Source: a virus
IMG/VR virus record: IMGVR_UViG_3300035698_001450
Span: 1 to 29,063 of that record
Strand: one strand, 5' to 3'
DNA: 29,063 bases
This document shows positions 13,075 to 20,500 of this stretch, one piece after another. A model generated the notes under the pieces. The model made no database searches and was not told the origin of the DNA. It worked only from the letters and a program-made list of their open reading frames with translations. Each line of letters starts with the position of its first letter. Position 1 is the first letter of the stretch. The translations under genes were made by a program, and so were the position numbers.

Positions 13075-15735
13075 ATGATATTAATAAACACAGTTGACAC
13101 AAAATATTTCACCCTTGACGGCGTGACTTTAGCAAGAATTTATCAGCCATTGGCGCAAGGTTCTGAAGCAATTGGACTTTATTCAATTTATGACACAAGA
13201 CAACAACTTGTGAATTCAACGAAATATGATGAATTTACAATTGACGGTTCAACTTACGCTTCGCAAGAATTGGCAATTGCGGCAATTCTGGCTGTGATTT
13301 GGTCAGGCGTTTCAGATTATGACGTTGAACAATTGACAGACCGTGTTGCAATCAATGAAGCGGACATTGAAAACCTTCAAGAAAACCAAGTGACAGGCGT
13401 TGAAGTTTATTCAACACTTGCTGACTTGCCCGCAATGGGAACGCTTCTTGTTTCTTATAAAGTTTCAAATGACCCAACGTCAACAAATAATGGTTTCTAT
13501 CATTGGACGGGCGCGGCTTATGTCAAAGACGCTGATATAATGCTTGATATAGCTATACTTGCAAATGACCTTGATTTCAATAATAAAAAAGGCGTTCAAG
13601 TTGCTGACGGTGTTGCTTCAGGTGACGCAATCAACAAAGGTCAACATGACCTGAAGCAAGACGCTTCTGAATTTACTGATTTATTAGTTGATTTGTCAAA
13701 TTCGGTTTTTGCGCAAGCGGGAACTGATTTGGCGTCTGGCACAATTTACACGCCTGACTTTTATGTCAATGGGATTGGAAATTTGACTTCTTATGTTGGT
13801 TATAATTCAACTGATTATATAAATATACGCGGTCAAGGTTCTGTCAGTTATATTGGTGAAGGATTGGAAGGTAGTACAGCAACGGCATTCTATGATGAAA
13901 GTAAAGTTTTTATTAGTTCAATTGTTGCGCATGGTGTTGCGGTCATAAGTGTTCCAGTAACAGCGTATTTTTTAAGAACTTGTTCAAATAAAGTAACAAC
14001 ACCATATTTGCAAGTGCTTGCTCAAGATAGCGTTGATTTGGCGGGTGAAAGGTTTGACGGTGTTGAAGACAGAACTGAAGCAAGTGAAGCAAACATTAAA
14101 GTCAATAGTGAAACAAGGGTTCTTGTTTACAAGCCAACTGTTGAAGATAAAAATAAATTAATTAATTACGGCAATTCAATTGTTGGTGACTTTTCAATTT
14201 CAGGAAATATTTCTTTGGAAGATGGGATAGCCTCGACAAACGCTTACACAAATGGAACTACATTTAGTGCATCGGTACTATTTACAATGCTGAATGATGA
14301 ATCCTTCAACGCAATTGGATTTAATTTAAGCCCCTACTCTGGAACGGTTACAGCTGGTATATTGATAAAAATATTTGTGAATCATGTATTAGCAAGAACA
14401 ATAAATATTGATAAATCTGATTTAGACTTTTTATCAGCCTTAGCACCTTTAACAACAGCAAACAGAAGTGAACATCTTATTATTGGGAACGTTGATTCAC
14501 TTGATTTGGTGGCGGGTGACATTGTTTCTTTTAATGCAAAATATACTGATGATAGTTATATTAGAACGTCATATAATTCTGACAAAACTGTTTCTTCAAC
14601 TTTTGCTTTATCTACAATTAATTTTGAAGTTGGTAATTGGGATGGAGAAACAGAACCAACGTTTTCCTCGAAGGCTTATACAATGGCATTGCTTTTATAT
14701 AATTTTGAAACTATTTCAAAAATATTCACTTCAAATATTGAAACGCCAATATCAACAGAAGTTCAATTTGCGGGTGACAATTTTGCTTCTGTTTGGGCTG
14801 AATTTGCAAAGTCAATATTTAACAAGGTTATTTGTATAGGTGACAGCATGACGCAAGGATGGACTTCAATAGGAACTTTTAAGAATTTGTCATTTCCTAA
14901 ATTCTTGCAAGACTTGTCAGGGTGGCAAGTAACAAACGCGGGTTGGGGTGGTTCAGCCCCTATAAGTTGGATGACAACGCATTTCAATCAAACTGGAATT
15001 GCTGAAAAAATTGATTTAACAATTACAGCAATACCAACAGTAAATGGAACAGTAACTTTGGAACTTGACGGCAATATTCAAAAAATAACTTTGAACACTT
15101 CAACTGAAACAACAACAAATTTAGTTGCGGAAAAGGTATTAAATGAAGTGTATTTTCCTGAATGGAATATGACTTTGTCAGGAAGTAAATTGACTTTTGA
15201 AAATAAGATAAAAAAAATATGTTTAGAACCTGAATTTGTTGACGCTGAAGGAACAGGCGTGACGGTTGCATTAAGCACTATTTTAAACGGTTATACACAT
15301 CATGTTTATTCAGAATATGACGCCGCAACAATCTTCTTTGGTCAAAATAACGGGCTTACTGATACAATTGCCGCTGACACGGCTTCAGGTGATCCAGATA
15401 CTTACGCAAATACTGAAACGGGTCAATATTGTAGATTGATTGAAGAACTTATCATTGCAAATCCTGACATAAAGATTTTTTTAATTAGTAAGGGAATTGA
15501 CGGTTCTACTGTCACTTGGTCTGTTGTTTATGATATTGGTATAAAATATAGTTTGCCCGTTTTAAATTGGGAAGAAAACGGAATTCATAATTTGACAGAC
15601 GCGGTTTTTCACCCTTTAGATACAATTCATTTTGGTACAATGGGAAACGTTGCTTTTGCTGACGTTGTTTATAAGTCAATAGTCAAATATGTTTATGAAA
15701 ATCAAACTGAATTTGAACAATATAAAATGATTTAA
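13075..15735 (+). CDS. Tail fibre with SGNH/GDSL esterase domain
   Basis: 886 aa. Residues 1-110 look like a virion-attachment domain, followed by a coiled-coil segment (VAINEADIENLQENQVTG), beta regions to about 580, then an SGNH hydrolase. Block I is IGDSMTQGW (nucleophile Ser591), block II NAGWGGSA, block III FFGQNNG (G756, N758) and block V DTIHFGTMG (Asp849, His852). Between blocks II and III sits an inserted beta-rich stretch of about 100 residues. Such fibre esterases remove acyl groups from surface polysaccharide during adsorption. The segment coding residues about 315-532 differs in base composition from the rest of the phage. Confidence 0.75.
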   Translation: MILINTVDTKYFTLDGVTLARIYQPLAQGSEAIGLYSIYDTRQQLVNSTKYDEFTIDGSTYASQELAIAAILAVIWSGVSDYDVEQLTDRVAINEADIENLQENQVTGVEVYSTLADLPAMGTLLVSYKVSNDPTSTNNGFYHWTGAAYVKDADIMLDIAILANDLDFNNKKGVQVADGVASGDAINKGQHDLKQDASEFTDLLVDLSNSVFAQAGTDLASGTIYTPDFYVNGIGNLTSYVGYNSTDYINIRGQGSVSYIGEGLEGSTATAFYDESKVFISSIVAHGVAVISVPVTAYFLRTCSNKVTTPYLQVLAQDSVDLAGERFDGVEDRTEASEANIKVNSETRVLVYKPTVEDKNKLINYGNSIVGDFSISGNISLEDGIASTNAYTNGTTFSASVLFTMLNDESFNAIGFNLSPYSGTVTAGILIKIFVNHVLARTINIDKSDLDFLSALAPLTTANRSEHLIIGNVDSLDLVAGDIVSFNAKYTDDSYIRTSYNSDKTVSSTFALSTINFEVGNWDGETEPTFSSKAYTMALLLYNFETISKIFTSNIETPISTEVQFAGDNFASVWAEFAKSIFNKVICIGDSMTQGWTSIGTFKNLSFPKFLQDLSGWQVTNAGWGGSAPISWMTTHFNQTGIAEKIDLTITAIPTVNGTVTLELDGNIQKITLNTSTETTTNLVAEKVLNEVYFPEWNMTLSGSKLTFENKIKKICLEPEFVDAEGTGVTVALSTILNGYTHHVYSEYDAATIFFGQNNGLTDTIAADTASGDPDTYANTETGQYCRLIEELIIANPDIKIFLISKGIDGSTVTWSVVYDIGIKYSLPVLNWEENGIHNLTDAVFHPLDTIHFGTMGNVAFADVVYKSIVKYVYENQTEFEQYKMI

Positions 15736-15739
15736 TGCA

Positions 15740-16201
15740 ATGACTGATTCAGAAATATTGACAGGAATAAGAAAATTTTTTGACATTCGTGAACTTGTGG
15801 GTCGGGGGGTGTTCAAAAAGTATGGTTCAAAGGGTTGGCGGTTTTTAGACTTCCGCCTTCTTTGGGCTTTGTTGATTATTCGTGAAGGTCTGAATAAAAG
15901 TATTACTTCAAACAATTGGCTTCACGGGGGTCCGTTCAGTCAGCGTGGACTTAGAACAAACGTTCAGGGAATTTTCAAGGGATTCTTCCAGAAGTCAAAA
16001 TTATACTTGTCAGGTCATGTTTTGGGAAAAGCAATTGATTTTGATGTTAAAGGAATGACAGCGGAAGAAGTCAGAAATTGGATTGTCAAGAATGAACATT
16101 TGTTTCCGTTTAAAATTAGACTTGAAGCGGGCGTCAATTGGGTTCATTTGGACGTCATTCAAGATGAATCAAAACCAAAGGTTTACATTTTTAAAGTTTA
16201 A
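15740..16201 (+). CDS. M15-family peptidase endolysin
   Basis: 153 aa. The zinc site of D-Ala-D-Ala carboxypeptidase-like M15 enzymes is intact: SGHVLGKAIDFDV gives His93 and Asp100, and VNWVHLDV gives His136. It would cleave the peptide stems of peptidoglycan at lysis. There is no cell-wall-binding domain and no signal peptide, so release should depend on a holin, and two holin-like genes lie upstream of the fibre. The residues LHGGPFSQRGLRTNV before the active site fit the family's substrate-side loop. It begins 4 nt after the fibre stop codon. Confidence 0.8.
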   Translation: MTDSEILTGIRKFFDIRELVGRGVFKKYGSKGWRFLDFRLLWALLIIREGLNKSITSNNWLHGGPFSQRGLRTNVQGIFKGFFQKSKLYLSGHVLGKAIDFDVKGMTAEEVRNWIVKNEHLFPFKIRLEAGVNWVHLDVIQDESKPKVYIFKV

Positions 16202-16205
16202 GATT

Positions 16206-16763
16206 TTGACAAAAAAGACTTTACATAAATACAAAAGAATTATTGATGAATGGTTTGTCAATGGCTTCAACGGAACACAGGCTTATTTGAAATTTTATAA
16301 GCACGTCAAAGACCAGACAGCAACAGTCAATTTTTCAAAAATTCAGTCTTTGCCAGAATTAAAAGATCATATCAGACAAAAGCATGATGACGCCGCAAAG
16401 ATTGTCAGCATGACACATGAAGGGATTCTTCAAGAATTAAAAAATTGGATTGAATCAGACATTACAGAAACAATGAATTTGACGGCTGATGAATTGAAGG
16501 AATTGCCAATTGAATTGAAGCGTTTAATCACAAAGTATAAAACAACAACGCGTGACATTTACGGAAAAGACGCGGAAATTGTTGAAACAATCACAACTGT
16601 TCAACTTCACTTTGTTTCAAAGGAACGGGCAATTGATATGATTTCAAAACATTTGGGCTTTTATGAAATTGACAATGAACAGAAGTCAAATGACATTCAC
16701 ATTTATACTTCAAACGAAAAACACAAAGGTTTGATTGAAGATATAATTGAAGGAAAGAAATGA
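16206..16763 (+). CDS. Terminase small subunit (TTG start)
   Basis: 185 aa if started at TTG 16206, 4 nt after the endolysin stop. An in-frame extension to 16083 lies inside the endolysin gene in another frame and is probably not used. The N-terminal helices HKYKRIIDEWFVNGFNGTQA and YLKFYKHVKDQTATVNFSKI match the HTH-type DNA-binding region of terminase small subunits (NGTQAYLK, then TA and a LPELKDHI helix). The rest is helical with a charged C-terminus. It recognises the packaging site and recruits TerL, whose gene overlaps its end by 4 nt. Confidence 0.7.
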   Translation: MTKKTLHKYKRIIDEWFVNGFNGTQAYLKFYKHVKDQTATVNFSKIQSLPELKDHIRQKHDDAAKIVSMTHEGILQELKNWIESDITETMNLTADELKELPIELKRLITKYKTTTRDIYGKDAEIVETITTVQLHFVSKERAIDMISKHLGFYEIDNEQKSNDIHIYTSNEKHKGLIEDIIEGKK

Positions 16764-17944
16764 AAACAGGACAATATGAAACAACAACGGCTTTTGAAAA
16801 AATATGTAATTTAACAAAGGACGTTAGAATTGTTCAAGGCGGGAAAGGGTCTTCAAAGACAATTTCAATATTGATGTTATTCATATTATTATGTATTTCA
16901 AAGCGTGAAGGCTTGATTCTTTCTGTTGTTGCTGAATCAATGCCAAATCTTTTGTCAGGGGCTTTGCGTGACTTTGAAAAGATTCTTAAAAGTTGGGGCT
17001 TATTTGATAAATTCAAGAAAAATAACACGCGTCACATTTATTCCTATGGTTCAAATCTGATTGAATTCTTCAGCGTTGACGGTGAAGGTTCAAGACTTGG
17101 TTCCAGACGTTCACATTTGTATATTAATGAAGCCGATTCAATAAAATTTTCAACTTACATTGAAATTTATTCAAGAACTTCAGAATTCACAGTAATTGAC
17201 TTTAATCCAAGAAGAAAGTTTTGGGCGCACAAAGAATTGATTGGTGAAGCGCACGTTGATTTCTTGGTTCTGAACTTCACGCACAATGAATTCATTCCAG
17301 AAAAAGAAAAGTCTTCAATTCTTTGGTTTAAGAAGAAGGCTGATGAAGGTTCAAGATATTTCAAAAACAAGTGGCGTGTTCTTGGTTTGGGGCTTCTTGG
17401 AATTACTGAAGGCATAATCTTTGAAAACTGGACTGAAGCAAAGCAAGTTCCTTCTGACGCTCATTATTTGGGGGCGGCTTTAGATTGGGGCTTCACAAAT
17501 GACCCAACAGCAATTGTCAAGATTTACAGATATAATCAGAAGATTTATTTGAAAGAATCTTTATATAAACGCGGTATGTTGAACAGTCAAATTGCAAAGC
17601 ATATCAAAGAAGACCCTGAATTGTTTGCGGGAATTATTATTGCTGACGCCGCTGAACCAAAGTCAATTGCAGAATTGAAAACATACGGTGTCAAAATCAA
17701 GAAGTCAGACGTCAAAGACATTGCTTTTGGAATTAATATTGTTCAGGAATTTGAACTTATTGTTGTAGGTTCAAACGCCGTTGAAGAATTTGAAAACTAT
17801 TGTTATAAGCGCAACAAAGCGGGTGAACAACTTGACGTTCCAATTGATGACTGGAATCACATCATTGACCCAACAAGATATTTCTTTGCTGAAATGCTTG
17901 CAAAATCTTCAATGTCTGGTAATTCCTTTAAATTTGTAAAATAA
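16760..17944 (+). CDS. terL: Terminase large subunit
   Basis: 394 aa. The ATPase domain shows Walker A GGKGSSKT (27-34), an adenine-binding region VRIVQ, and Walker B with catalytic Glu in LYINEAD. A coupling-type motif VIDFNP follows. The RNase H-like nuclease domain has ALDWGFTNDPTAI, IIADAAEPKSI and a C-terminal DDWNHIIDPTRY, supplying the metal-binding Asp residues. This is a Terminase_3-type motor that pumps and cuts DNA at the portal. It overlaps TerS by 4 nt (ATGA) and the next gene by 1 nt (TAATG). Confidence 0.9.
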   Translation: MKTGQYETTTAFEKICNLTKDVRIVQGGKGSSKTISILMLFILLCISKREGLILSVVAESMPNLLSGALRDFEKILKSWGLFDKFKKNNTRHIYSYGSNLIEFFSVDGEGSRLGSRRSHLYINEADSIKFSTYIEIYSRTSEFTVIDFNPRRKFWAHKELIGEAHVDFLVLNFTHNEFIPEKEKSSILWFKKKADEGSRYFKNKWRVLGLGLLGITEGIIFENWTEAKQVPSDAHYLGAALDWGFTNDPTAIVKIYRYNQKIYLKESLYKRGMLNSQIAKHIKEDPELFAGIIIADAAEPKSIAELKTYGVKIKKSDVKDIAFGINIVQEFELIVVGSNAVEEFENYCYKRNKAGEQLDVPIDDWNHIIDPTRYFFAEMLAKSSMSGNSFKFVK

Positions 17945-18480
17945 TGGAAATAGAAAATTTTAAACTTATTGATTTTTTTAATCAAGACAGAACCTTGATA
18001 GACAATTATGTTGTTGCGTTGCGGTATGTCAAAGCCAAAGAAACAAAGCGTGAATTATATCACATGAAATTGAAGCACGTTGAATTGATAAAAACAACAA
18101 TCAGTTCAGGAAATGACCGTGACTTGATAAAAATTGTTTCAAAGGTTCAGAAGTGTTCAGAAGAAGAAGTTCTTGACTTGGAAATTATTGAATTCTTTGG
18201 TTTGGTCAATTCCATTAAGACACAACTGAAAACAATTGTCAGGGCTGAAGAAAATGCTTTGACGCCTTCTGAAGCCAACATGAAATGGGAAGCGGTCAAC
18301 GGGTCTGAAAGAATGTCAAAGTTTGGAATCTTCAACACGCTTGACCTTCTGACAGGAAAGAAGCCATATTTGAACAAGGTTTATTTGAATATGATGTATT
18401 CAGAAATATTTGCTATTTTGTATAAATGGAAGACAGAAGATGACATTCAGAAAGAAATGAAAAAACTTAAAATTGATTAA
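17944..18480 (+). CDS. Unknown phage protein, possible tail assembly protein
   Basis: 178 aa, predominantly helical, soluble and charged. It contains VSKVQKCSEEEVLDLEIIEF (the EEVL-L spacing is common in tail assembly chaperone-like proteins), a central WEAVNGSERMSKFGIFNTLD segment, and a helical C-terminus. Its start overlaps the terL stop. Position between TerL and small neck proteins makes an assembly or chaperone role possible, but no signature confirms this. Confidence 0.45.
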   Translation: MEIENFKLIDFFNQDRTLIDNYVVALRYVKAKETKRELYHMKLKHVELIKTTISSGNDRDLIKIVSKVQKCSEEEVLDLEIIEFFGLVNSIKTQLKTIVRAEENALTPSEANMKWEAVNGSERMSKFGIFNTLDLLTGKKPYLNKVYLNMMYSEIFAILYKWKTEDDIQKEMKKLKID

Positions 18481-18482
18481 TT

Positions 18483-18896
18483 ATGTATGAAATAATGAAA
18501 GCCATTGCGGCGGCAAACAGTTGGGTTTTTGATTATGGGCGTTCAGACTTTCAAAACCTATTCAACGCGGCTGAACAGAAACTTAAATCACATTTATTTC
18601 TTGACCCTGTCAAGATAGGCAAGAACAGGAATGACACAGGCGGCGTTGAAGCAATGGTTTATTCTGGTTCATTTATGCTGTTGTATTCTTCTGACCTTGA
18701 TGAAGTTTCTTATTCAGACAGATATGAAAAATATATCAAGCCAATTGTCATGACACAAATTGAACTGATTGAAACTGATTTGATTTGCACACAACAGGCA
18801 AATATTGAACAATGGGAAATTGTTGAAGTGATTAATATGTTTGACTATAATCTTGACGGAATTATTGTGACTTACAGAATTGTAATTGAAGAATGA
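18483..18896 (+). CDS. Probable neck/tail-terminator protein
   Basis: 137 aa. The N-terminal helix MYEIMKAIAAANSWVFDYGR, a central beta part (LFLDPVKIGKNRNDTGGVEA) and a C-terminal strand pair (WEIVEVINMFDYNLDGIIVT) make up an alpha/beta fold of the size used by tail-terminator proteins. It sits directly before a tail-completion candidate, overlapping it by 4 nt. The call is based on size, layout and neighbours. Confidence 0.4.
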   Translation: MYEIMKAIAAANSWVFDYGRSDFQNLFNAAEQKLKSHLFLDPVKIGKNRNDTGGVEAMVYSGSFMLLYSSDLDEVSYSDRYEKYIKPIVMTQIELIETDLICTQQANIEQWEIVEVINMFDYNLDGIIVTYRIVIEE

Positions 18897-19369
18897 TTGA
18901 AGAAGACAAAATCATAAAAGAAGAAATTGAATCAATTCTTGCTGATATATTGACGGTTTACAATAATTCAGGAAGAAGGGCTTCAGGTGAATTTGAAGAA
19001 GGTCTTGAAGCCATTTATGAACCTTACAAGGCAACTATCAAAGGTTATCTTTATTTGGCGGGGCGTGGCAAGACAAAGAAGAAAGGGAAGGCGGGTGAAC
19101 CAACAGTTCAGGAACAAATTTTGACTTGGTTAAAAGTTCGCGGAATTAAACCAATAAAAGAAAAGACAAGTCTGAAGTCTTTGGCTTTTTTGATAGCAAG
19201 GAAGATCCACAAAGAAGGAACAAAGCGTTCTTCATGGCTGAAGATTTATGAACAAGTCATTACGCCTGAAAGAATCAACAGTATTATTGACAGAATTTCA
19301 ACATTAAACGTCAACAGAATAATAACAGAATTTAAAGCACAACTTGAAGTTTTTGAAAAGGGTGTTTAA
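18893..19369 (+). CDS. Probable head-tail joining/tail completion protein (HK97 gp10-like)
   Basis: 158 aa. A helical N-terminus is followed by a basic segment AGRGKTKKKGKAGEP and LTWLKVRGIKPIKEKTSLKS with LAFLIARKIHKEGTKRS. The pattern of a small residue-rich loop, a W-x-x-R-G-I turn and an LAFLIARKI-x-x-EGT helix is characteristic of tail-completion proteins in Bacteroidota and other siphophages. It would seal the tail end at the neck. It starts within the previous stop (ATGA). Confidence 0.5.
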   Translation: MIEEDKIIKEEIESILADILTVYNNSGRRASGEFEEGLEAIYEPYKATIKGYLYLAGRGKTKKKGKAGEPTVQEQILTWLKVRGIKPIKEKTSLKSLAFLIARKIHKEGTKRSSWLKIYEQVITPERINSIIDRISTLNVNRIITEFKAQLEVFEKGV

Positions 19370-19387
19370 TTTATAAAAAATATAATT

Positions 19388-20497
19388 ATGGCAATCACAT
19401 TGACAAAAGAACCTTCTGGCATTTATCCCGCTTACAATGATTCATATATTGAATTTAGTTCAAACATTATAAACGGCAACAGGGCGGAAATTACGGTTTA
19501 CCCGCTTTCAATTTTCCCGCGTGTTTTCCTAATTTACCCAAATGATGACGGCGTTTATTTGTTCAACTTGAAAGAAGCCGTCAGAACTGTCTTCAATCAA
19601 AACGGCTTTGAAGATTCAAACTTTGATTTGTCTGTTTACTGGAAAAGTATTGAAGGGCTTTATTTGTCACAGGATATTGAAATAAATGTTCTGACAGACA
19701 CAACTTCATTTGATACTTTGTCAAAGACTTACACTTTCTTCAAGGCTGTCAAGCAAATTGCTGAACCTATTTTTTCAAATCCGTTCCGCTTGCTGTCTTA
19801 TTCTGAAGACGGGGTGAACAATTCATTGACTTACTTTGAAGGCTTTCCGTTTTCCTTTGATATTCTTCAGGCAACGTCTGGAAAGGTTGTGACGGTCAAA
19901 AGCCTGAACACAGGCAACACTTCAGACCTTATGACGCCAACAACTTCAGAATCATTCAGAATCAACGTTGACAAAGGCGGTGCAAATAACTGGACGCTTG
20001 ACAATGTACTTCCATTGACTGACGGCTTGAACAGGCTTGAAATATATGAAGACGGGGTCTTCAAGACAAATCTGTTGTTGAATAAGAAAAAAGAATGTTC
20101 TGGCGTTTATTTGAAATGGTTCAACAGGAACGGCGGCTTCAGTCATTTCCTTTTCAATAAATTCTTCATACAACAAACAAAAGGTCTGGAAATTGGCAAG
20201 GTGTTCAATGATGAATTCCAGAACATTGAAGAAGCAACAGGAATCTTCAAAAGTATTGGGAAGAATGTGAAAGGGGCTTTGACTATCAAGGCGAAATTTG
20301 ACGCGGCTGAATACGAAATTATAAAAGACATTTTTGCAAGCCCGCTTGTTCAAATGTATTCATCAAAAACGCAATATCTTGAAGGGTCATTCATTGACGT
20401 ATTCATTGACGGTTCAATTTCCTTCAGTAATAAACGCCGCCTGAATGACATTGCTTTGATTGTTGAACTTCCTGAAGTAATAACTGCAAAACTTTAA
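19388..20497 (+). CDS. Tail protein, possible distal tail component
   Basis: 369 aa, beta-rich, opening MAITLTKEPSGIYPAYNDSY, a start I associate with Bacteroidota phage tail proteins. Later segments include FFKAVKQIAEPIFSNPFRLL, a hydrophobic LNRLEIYEDGVFKTNLLL and a C-terminal domain (GALTIKAKFDAAEYEIIKDI, VFIDGSISFSNKRRLNDIAL) that looks like a tube-like or distal-tail fold. It is followed after 3 nt by the large tail-tip protein. A distal tail (Dit-like) hub is likely from its position. Confidence 0.5.
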   Translation: MAITLTKEPSGIYPAYNDSYIEFSSNIINGNRAEITVYPLSIFPRVFLIYPNDDGVYLFNLKEAVRTVFNQNGFEDSNFDLSVYWKSIEGLYLSQDIEINVLTDTTSFDTLSKTYTFFKAVKQIAEPIFSNPFRLLSYSEDGVNNSLTYFEGFPFSFDILQATSGKVVTVKSLNTGNTSDLMTPTTSESFRINVDKGGANNWTLDNVLPLTDGLNRLEIYEDGVFKTNLLLNKKKECSGVYLKWFNRNGGFSHFLFNKFFIQQTKGLEIGKVFNDEFQNIEEATGIFKSIGKNVKGALTIKAKFDAAEYEIIKDIFASPLVQMYSSKTQYLEGSFIDVFIDGSISFSNKRRLNDIALIVELPEVITAKL

Positions 20498-20500
20498 ATT

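Noticed and set aside
14468-14839. Rightward open frame in another frame of the tail fibre gene
   Set aside because: Its Leu/Ile-rich translation has no motif and overlaps the fibre gene, whose domain content is clear on both sides.
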